From Nageia nagi (Eukaryota; Pinophyta), in assembly GCA_050084985.1 (NCBI GenBank), contig JBITNC010000001.1, forward strand, positions 145,948,001-146,012,000: 64,000 bases of DNA. Reading direction: 5' to 3'. The notes under the pieces were generated by a model that was given only the letters and a program-made list of their open reading frames with translations, had not been told where the DNA came from and did no database searches. Positions 56,791 through 64,000 of this stretch are shown here, one piece after another (position 1 is the stretch's first letter; every line of letters begins with the position of its first letter). The position numbers were made by a program, and so were the translations under genes.

Positions 56791-57904
56791 ATATATATTG
56801 TTAAGATGTATTTAACTTACTATTTATTATGATGTGAACATATGATGGGAAGTATAATCACTATTGTAATTATAGATAATGATAACACCCTAGTATTATA
56901 AGTAAACCATAATGGATGCCAAAACTACTATGTCTAGCTTTTAGATGAACAAAGTTTTGATGATGATTTATAGGTATAATCATTATTTGTTTCAATCAAA
57001 AGATAACTAAAATGATTAATTCCTTCATCTAGAATACAAAAGAGTGATATTTTTTATGTTTGCTATTAACTAGAACTAATGAACTATTTGTTATGTATAC
57101 ATAGTGTATTATGTTATTTACTACTACATAACCTTGAGATAGTAAAGGGTATTGGATGTATCTAGTTGTGAAATGGTCTAAATTATGGAATATATTGGTA
57201 CATTTAAAACATGTTTGGTTGAACTTGAGGGTTTTTTATGAATAAGGATACATGGTTAGTTATTACCACTTATATAAATGCATTTTTTTTTACTAGGAAA
57301 TACATGAATGTTGGATCAATGGTGCTTAGTAGTACACATGGTAAAGGATATATGGCATCTTGTATTGTTATGTTTCTTGGTGATTTGATTTTAGTTAAAA
57401 AATAAGATATAAAATACAATTGGATGTGTGTATACACAATTATACATTCTTGAATTGCAAAGAGATTTATGTGATGGATGAGATCACATATTTGACTAGT
57501 ATCTAATAGATTATTTTCCAAGTGTTATATAAACCTAGATTAGGTTGTAACTTTGTATTGAAAGGATTCATGCTTGTATAAAGGTATGACTTGTAATATG
57601 ATCATTTTATGATTATAAATTATTATTAGCTAGATTATCTACCAAGGGTTTACCTAGAGTGGAAATGCATAGGGTTTTTCTAGAGCTTGGCTCAAACTAT
57701 GGTGTTATGAGTTTATCTTTAGATTAAATATTATATGTTATTTCATTTCAGTTATTTGTATAATTGTATTGATTAACTAGATTGCTAATATGTATGAGTA
57801 AATTAAAATATTTCTTGATCATGATAATTTTCCTATTTGGTTATTCTTTTAACTTATTTTAAATAATTCTAAGGAAAATAAACCATATTACATAATATTT
57901 CACT
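55850..57904. mobile_element. Unassigned insert of about 2 kb inside copia 3
   Basis: This block separates the reverse transcriptase of copia 3 (which stops after FLLITKA near 57,905) from its RNase H (which starts near 55,780). It holds no coding sequence that I can recognise, a (TA)n run at 56,751-56,798 and only short frames. Its ends are uncertain by about 100 bp and I found no terminal repeats. Inserted non-autonomous DNA is the simplest reading; a local deletion-plus-rearrangement is the alternative. Confidence 0.4.
56751..56798. repeat. (TA)n microsatellite
   Basis: About 48 bp of nearly pure TA repeats with two AT phase slips. Confidence 0.9.
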
Positions 57905-58735
57905 AAGCTTTAGTGATTAGGAGGAAACTTTTATCATTGAAATTTTTAGTTCTTTACAACAATACACCATTAGAAATTGGTATTTTAAGTGATTTACATT
58001 TATCTATTCTAAAGTTCAGCATGTCATTTTCATATTTTTTATAAATAAAAACTCCTCTCACTTTTATAAACTTCTATTCCTAAAAAATAGTGCCACAAAC
58101 CTAGGTCTTTCATTTCAAATTCTTACATCATGGACCTCTTAAACTTATTAGCTAATTATTAAATAGTACCCATATAAATTAGATAAAAAAAAATCCAAGA
58201 AAATAAGTAAAAATTCATCTCCTTATTTCAAGTTATAGAGGGTAGATTCAGTGCTTCTTCTTACAAAGACATATTGATGGAAGTGCTCATCAATTCATCA
58301 ATTATTGAGAGATTATATAAGGCCTTATTCAACTTGTAGACTAAATACTCTTTGCCTTTAATTTTAAAGACTTAATATTTTTTCACATAAACATCCTCAT
58401 TCAAGTGGGCATTTAGAAATTATTTTTTGGCATCCATGTGATGAATCCTTAATCCTCTGGGGGCACCCAAAGATATAACTAATCTTATGGTTTCTTATCA
58501 TGCTAGTTGAGAAAATATTTATTTATTATTTATATCATAACATTGCATGAAGTTTTTGGCCATAATCCCTTCCCATTTCCTCTATATCTTTCCATCATTC
58601 TTGTATTTTATCTTATAGAGCCATTTATAACAAATACATTTTTTTATCTTTTGGAAGCTCAACTAGATCCCATGTGTCATTCATTTTGGTGGAGTTGATC
58701 TCATCCTCCATATCCTTTATCAAAAAATGGTTAGT
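57905..58735 (-). pseudogene. Copia 3 reverse transcriptase
   Basis: Minus strand. DMEDEINSTKMNDTWDLVEL (about 58,715-58,655), RIHHMDAKK, FLNAHLNEDVYVKKY, KGKEYLVYKLNKALYNL (58,455-58,310), then DEHFHQYVFVRRSTESTLYN (about 58,295-58,235). The active site is unrecognisable (LDFFLSNLYG where Y-V-D-D-x-I-Y-x-G is expected). Then FEMKDLGLWHYFLGIEVYKS (about 58,120-58,060). Confidence 0.75.
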
Positions 58736-59079
58736 ACATGTATTTTCATAGCTAGAGGGTTATACATATATACTAATCATTAAATCATAGTTTTTAACAT
58801 CACCTCTAGATTATTAATTATCTTCATCACCATATATTTTCAAATTTTAAAGCCTAGTTACAACTTGGTCAAGTTTATATGGTTGACTTCTAATGAGTCC
58901 CTTTTTAAAGTTTATATCTAGAATTTAACAACACTTATATGAAAACAAAGTTATCTTTTAACTTTTGTTTTACTCACATCAGTTATAAAATCATTATTTT
59001 CACTTAGAAATCTTGATGGACTTGAAGGTGCACTTAAATAAGTGGTATTTTGTGGGATAAAATGGAAAATTATATGTTG

Positions 59080-59950
59080 ACTTCTACATTATATTAAATA
59101 ATTAAATAAGTATTATAATTATATCTATCATCTAAAAATATTATTTGAGCACCATATTTTCTCCCTTCATAAAAAATTACACCTTTTGAAATTATAACCT
59201 TGTGTGTCTTTGGATTATAGAGTCTATATGCCTTAGTATCTTCATAAATACCCAATAAAAATATAAGCTTGAATTTTTGAATCAAGTTTCTTTCCTTTTA
59301 CATGAATTACATATCTATATGCCAAATAACCAAAAATTCTTTAATAATTAGAATTTTATTTTCTCTCATACCATGCCTCATAGGGGGTGATACCTTCCTA
59401 TGCATTAATGGGACTTGTATTAAAAATATATCCAATAGTCCTACAAGAATCAATCTAATACATATTTTTTAAACCATTTGTTTGAATAATATTTCTATCC
59501 ATTTCAATAATTATTCTATTTTTTTCATCCAATCCATTTTTTATGGTGTAGGAAGATATGAGTCACCATTTTATCCCATAATCCTTGTAAAATTGGAAAA
59601 ATGCATTTGAACAAAACTATCCTCTTGTATTAGTTCTTAGGCATTTTACAAATATCTAATTTGAGTCTTAAAACTATTTTTGAATTTTTTTACTTTTGAT
59701 TCTTAAGCTTCTTCATTTACTTTTAAGAAGTATGTGTAACATATTATTGAAAATCATCAATAAAAGTGAGGAAATAAGAATTTTTACCCATATTATTTAT
59801 TTAAATTGGCCCATATATGTGTTGGAATCTAGTACTTAGAGTGTAAAGGATGATTTCTTTACTTTTCCTTGTATAATGCTTTATTTTGTGTGCTTTCCTA
59901 ATGCACAACCTTCACAAACCTCTTTGTGCTTTTCAACCCTAGGAATCCTT
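59080..59950 (-). pseudogene. Copia 3 integrase
   Basis: Minus strand. YTIKNGLDEKNRIIIEM (about 59,555-59,505) is the P-Q-Q-N-G-V-x-E-R-K-N-R-T-I-x-E-M motif containing the last catalytic residue. Upstream text near 59,930-59,880 resembles the C-x-x-C-x-x-G-K/A-x-x-x-K zinc end. The C-terminal piece is KFKLIFLLGIYEDTKAYRLY then NPKTHKVIISKGVIFYE (59,275-59,150), the K-x-I-F-V/L-G-Y-x-x-x-S-K-x-Y-R-x-Y/L ... V-x-x-S-R/K-D/G-V-x-F-x-E pattern. Confidence 0.75.
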
Positions 59951-60539
59951 TGTACTATTAATTTTGATATCAACAACTTCAAATTAGCAAAATTTAGATG
60001 ACTATATCTTAAATTTCATAACTAAATTTTATTTTGCATAGATACATTTGCAATTTGGGTTTCTTATCCATCAAAGTTTAGAACAAATAACCTATTTTAA
60101 CTCATTTACACTATAGTGACAAGCCTATGAACATAATTTTTATAAAAAATTGTACATTTCCCATGATCAAATACTATCTTATTAATATTGTATCTTATTT
60201 AACTAGCACTTAATAAGTTGTATTCTATATTCAAAATGTAATATATATTATTTAGCTTTTTGGTATATTTCTTGATGTTTAGATCATTGTATGAATGCCT
60301 TACTAATGCAATGCCTTATCATATCCTTGTTTGATCTTGGATTTGTATGAATTATAATTTTTTATAAACAACTCCTACTTCTCAATTATATGGTTGGAGT
60401 AGACCCTATCAAGGATATATGCCTCTTGAATATTTTTATCATCCATTGTATAAGTCAAAAATAAATTTATAGAGTTATCTTCTTCTCCATAAATTTAACT
60501 ACATCTTTGTTATTGAGAAGCCTTAAACCTACAATATCT

Positions 60540-61310
60540 CTTATAGTGATAAAAATTATTATAGTAATAACATTGCTTACTTTTTTATTGTATCTACCTC
60601 TACCTTAATCTTTTCCTTATGCAACCCCTCTTCTTCCTCTTCCTCTTACTTAAACATTTTCTTAGGCTTCACCTTCTTTAGATGAAAAAGCCTTATCATC
60701 AACCCCTCCAATACTTGAAGATGAAGAAATTCTCTCCTCATGAGATAATAATGAACCTATGAGGTGATCAAAAGTAAGAATAGTGAAATCTTTACTCTCT
60801 TAAATTATGATATCTACATAGTTCCATTTAGAAAAATGTATCCTTGATCTACTTTCTTCATAATGAATCCATTTTTGACCTCTTGACCAACATTCTTCAT
60901 TTTTCTCACATGAGCTTTTGGTATCATACTATAATCCTAAACATTTTCATCCTTTTTCATCTTCAAGTTTCTAAAATAAATTTTTAATATTTTTAACATC
61001 ACTTGCTTTATTTACTTGTTTACTTCAAACCCATATTTTAAAGCTTTGCATACTTCTTTGGATTAAGTATAACTTACAACTCTAAGAAAGAGATGCTCAT
61101 CTAAGGTTTTTTGCATAAAAATATTTACAAAGCTATTCTTTTTTTTTTCATTCCTTAATTCTTTCTTATTTAGAACTAGAAAATTATTCCAATCAGTTGG
61201 CTGCTATTATCCTTCCTCCATAATCTTCCAAACACCTTTGCTAATGAGTAGGTACTTCATTTTAATAGACCAATAATCAAAATTTCATATTTGCATTATG
61301 GAATGGTAAA
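60540..61310 (-). pseudogene. Copia 3 gag
   Basis: Minus strand. KEVCKALKYGFEVNK, LKILKIYFRNLKMKKDENV and MIPKAHVRKMKN (about 61,060-60,880) follow the copia gag layout A-W-x-x-L-x-x-x-Y-x-G ... L-x-x-x-F/Y-x-x-L-x-M-K-E-x-E-S/x-V-x-x-Y. Near 60,575-60,545 QCYYYNNFYHYKR is a ruined C-x-x-C-x-x-x-G-H knuckle, as in Q-C-Y-x-C-x-K-F/Y-G-H-Y-K. Confidence 0.55.
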
Positions 61311-61476
61311 AGTATTGTTATTTTTATTTTCCATCTTTTATGTTAAACCAAAAAATCCTCACAACTCTAATTAGATATTTTGAATCAGTCTTTTGTAAAA
61401 ACTTGATATATCTAAATAAAGTCACTTCACTCTCTTTTTTATAACCCAAGAGATCAACTTGGTTTTGACATCATAA

Positions 61477-61813
61477 TGAGAAACTATACTCACAACTTAC
61501 TTGAAAAAAATGAATTATAAGGCATATATAGTTCACAATTGGAACTATATTTCAATTAATATAGTTTTACAATGTAAATATCATAAACTAGTGAACTACA
61601 TGAAGCCTAAACAAAAATAACAAAAAAATGAGAAATACACAAAATTATCATGGTATCATAATGATTAGAAAAAATCAGTATGCATCATAATGACTAATCA
61701 ATGCATGTCAAATTGATCATCTAACTATGCATATCGATCATCTAATTATAGAAAAAAAATATTACTTTATCTATGATGTGAAACTTTGATGAGGTTTCAT
61801 TGAAAACTTGACA
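61477..61813 (-). repeat. 5' LTR of copia 3
   Basis: Counterpart of 48,741-49,282. Ends are TG at 61,477 and CA at 61,812-61,813 on the plus strand. On the minus strand ATGATGTCAAAACC directly after it could be a mutated primer-binding site. Confidence 0.55.
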
Positions 61814-62410
61814 TAATAAGGATAAGAATTTAGTTTTAAAACCAAGGTTTTTAACTCTTTGCTCATACATGCAATCCCTACCATATATAATCAATCATGA
61901 ATATAGTCACTGGTACTTTCTTTATGAAACACAACCAGATTTACTAAATGCAACAAAATTTATGAAATATGCCCATGTTTCTTAATAAAGAGTGACAAAA
62001 AGTTAGTTAGCGGTGTGCTTATTATTTTTTGACTAGATTTCTCTTATGCTTTATTAGTTAGGTATATTGTACTTGTTTTTCATGTGTGTTAAACATAAAT
62101 ACAAGTGTGATTGATGTAATTTATGATTTTAGTAACTCATAAGGTTTTATGTATCATTTATTATATTCTTGAATTATCCTTTAATGGTTGTAGAGTAAAA
62201 TATTATATATATTATACTTATTTATTTGATGGAATAGAATGTGATAGCATTTATCAATTATTATTATAGTTTAAGGAAAATGAATAATTAGGTTACAATA
62301 GGATTATGACTATTTTATAGAAATTTATGTTTCTAAAATTTGGCTCCAAGACATCATATTGTAGGAATAAATTGTTTCTAGTTAAGAGGTTTTATGTTGA
62401 GCAATCTGTA
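61814..62410. other. Spacer, nothing recognised
   Basis: AT-rich. Could include LTR of the plus-strand copia that follows, but no repeat partner is in the window. Confidence 0.35.
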
Positions 62411-62965
62411 ATGGATACAAATATCATATTTGAATACATGGAGGATCTAATATTTTATGGTAAAAATTATCCTTGTTGGAAAGTATATATGAAGAATTTG
62501 TTAAAGGATAAAAGGCAGTGTAAGATCATGAAATAAGTATGTGAAGAGCCAACCACATAGAGCATTATTGAAGGAGAAAAGAAGTAGACAAGGAAGAAAG
62601 AGAAATGCAAAAGTTGCATAGCTCTCATGGACATGAGAAGAGATATGAAACATAATATTTTTCCTCTCATTGCTAATCATAAATTATCTACAATAGCATG
62701 GAAAATATTGAATGATTATTATGGGTATAATGAGGACACTCATAAATATAAATATCATAATCTAAGAGATTGTATGATAAAGGATAAGCCTTATTCCTTT
62801 GGAGATCCTTTTGGAGAGGCTTGTGAAGACTCATGTTATTGTTATGGAGAGGCTTGTTCTTGTTATGAAGATCTATATATGTTTGTTGAGTATTTATTTG
62901 AATACTCAAGTGGAGATAAGTCTTATAAAGAAGACATGAATAATGAATTCTACTTTCTAAAGTAA
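62411..62965 (+). pseudogene. Ty1/copia gag 4, 5' part of another element
   Basis: Plus strand, starting at the ATG at 62,411: MDTNIIFEYMEDLIFYGKNY then PCWKVYMKNLLKD, the gag N-terminal pattern F-x-G-x-N-Y-x-x-W-K-x-x-M-x-x-x-L. After three stops comes ALMDMRRDMKHNIFPLIANH then TIAWKILNDYYGYNEDTHKY, fitting A-x-x-x-I-x-x-x-x-x-x-x-V/F ... A-W-x-x-L-x-x-x-Y. A 33-bp internal duplication (GGAGAGGCTTGT at 62,812 and 62,845) adds Cys/Glu-rich text. Confidence 0.6.
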
Positions 62966-64000
62966 TATGATGCAAAATCCTTTTCTAAAAATAAAGATGT
63001 ATAGGAGGTCCTACATGTGCCTTATGAAACTCTAATGGAATAAAGTAATGTTGATGGATTTAATATGAAAAAATTATAGAATAAAATGAATATGTAACAT
63101 GTTTGCCAAGCATGTACATGGGTGAAGAATCATTCTATGATAATGATAATGAAGATACTCATGGTGAGGTAGATGAATAATTCCTAATAGAAAAGGCATA
63201 TATTGATGAACATCTCATGGAGGGTATGTATTATGAAGAGAGTATCATGAGATATACTTATGAATAAGAGTATTTTATAGAGAAGATACAAAATCTATTT
63301 TGTATTGAATTTTTCTTCATGGAGAAAGAACAAAATCAAATATTTCATCAAGCCATTCTCATGGAAGATAATGATAAAGAGACAACCCTAAAATATTAGT
63401 ATGATGAAGAGGAAACAATCATGAAAGAGTATTATATTGAAGATAAGCCATGGAAAAATCAAGATGATAGAGAAAAATTCTTATGGAGGAATATTTGATA
63501 GCTCATGATCAAGACCATTTATATGAAATTTATAAATCATATTTTGAATACCACTTAGATAATTATTTTCATGAAGACAAGGTGCTAAATTTGAATTTTT
63601 GGCTCACTTATGATGAGGACCATTCACTTTGAATGGTTGCATGCTCTCTTGAAATAGAAAATGAATATCTTCTACAAATGGAACAAAAATATATTAGAGT
63701 TCCTCCAAAGGGGAAAAATGAATGACAAAGATAAACACTCATGATGGACTATCGCATGGCTAAATATTACTTACATGAGTAGAGATAAATGATGAAATTA
63801 ACTCATATGGATTGAATATTAATTGTATAAAAAATGACCAAGTTATGTTAAATGTTGATCCACATGAAAATATTGATGAAGGGGAGATCATAATTATGAC
63901 CTTTATGTTTTAATATCAGTCATAAGAAGTGAAGGATATATTATGTTAAGAAAAGAGTAGGAAAAGTTATCTCATTTGCGAGGTGGAAAATGAGATATAG
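62966..64000 (+). other. Degraded acidic region after gag 4
   Basis: In shifting frames the plus strand gives many Glu/Asp-rich pieces, for example DNDNEDTHGEVDE, MEGMYYEESIMRYTYE, MEDNDKETTLKY and YDEEETIMKEYYIEDKPW (about 63,140-63,460). GAAGAT/GATGAA-like words recur throughout. I do not recognise a domain. Pol motifs were not seen before the window ends. Confidence 0.35.

Larger units (their letters stand above)
48741..61813 (-). mobile_element. Ty1/copia element 3, interrupted by insertions
   Basis: Minus strand, reading from 61,813 down: LTR, gag, integrase, reverse transcriptase, then RNase H in two pieces (55,780-55,669 and 49,546-49,300), then the second LTR. Removing copia 2 (49,552-55,663) and the unassigned insert (about 55,850-57,904) leaves about 4.9 kb, the usual copia size, which supports the reconstruction. 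LTR copies are 61,477-61,813 (about 337 bp) and 48,741-49,282 (about 542 bp). They align in order but differ by indels, so the element is old. A protease was not recognised. Confidence 0.72.

Noticed and set aside
57690-57705. TGGTGTTATGAG as a primer-binding site of a further LTR element
   Set aside because: No LTR pair and no gag follow, and the match to the methionine-type site is poor. Kept only as a hint for the unassigned insert.
62688-62975. 95-codon minus-strand frame
   Set aside because: Antisense shadow of the plus-strand copia gag 4, which has clear family similarity.
1-64000. tRNA, rRNA or organelle-derived inserts
   Set aside because: I scanned for tRNA-like T-loop words in GC-richer places and for plastid or mitochondrial genes and saw none that could be supported.

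Overview
The window is AT-rich plant nuclear DNA, almost entirely mobile elements in advanced decay plus a few broken host genes. I found no intact host gene. The kinds of element (Ty1/copia, Ty3/gypsy with remnants of a chromodomain, a Helitron with its RPA companion, an element carrying a plant mobile domain gene) are those of land plants with large genomes. The broken terpene synthase resembles conifer diterpene synthases of the abietadiene/taxadiene type, so a gymnosperm is the likeliest source. The species cannot be fixed from the sequence.

Layout. (1) 0.9-2.4 kb: minus-strand Ty3/gypsy gag-protease remnant with a primer-binding site at 2,426, followed by LTR-like sequence with tandem duplications to about 3.3 kb. 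(2) 4.7-5.9 kb: minus-strand F-box/kelch-like pseudogene. (3) 6-13.8 kb: mostly unassigned, with an unrecognised decayed coding block (11.8-13.1 kb) and a tandem duplication of about 200 bp that contains (TA)n. (4) 14.4-21.9 kb: a minus-strand terpene synthase pseudogene. Its penultimate or last exon is split by a complete Ty1/copia element (14,561-20,122). (5) 24.3-30.3 kb: core of an autonomous-type Helitron, with an RPA70-like gene followed by a Rep-helicase gene, both degraded. (6) 33,973-41,493: an LTR element with 634-bp LTRs that has gag but no visible pol. It carries an antisense gene with a plant mobile domain, a probable 83-bp intron and a lysine-rich tail, followed by a 40-bp minisatellite (13 units) and a 10-bp repeat array. 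(7) 42,406-48,378: a Ty3/gypsy chromovirus-like element with 400-bp LTRs. (8) 48,741-61,813: a minus-strand Ty1/copia element broken by a second minus-strand copia (49,552-55,663, exact TATTT target duplication) that landed in its RNase H region, and by a further unassigned insert of roughly 2 kb. (9) 62.4-64 kb: plus-strand copia gag followed by a degraded acidic region.

The parts do not work together as a pathway; they record successive insertions. The most unusual items are the gag-only LTR element with a spliced antisense plant-mobile-domain gene beside a minisatellite, and the terpene synthase exon cut by a retrotransposon. All alignments were made by eye against remembered family patterns. 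Boundaries of decayed genes are approximate unless terminal repeats are cited.
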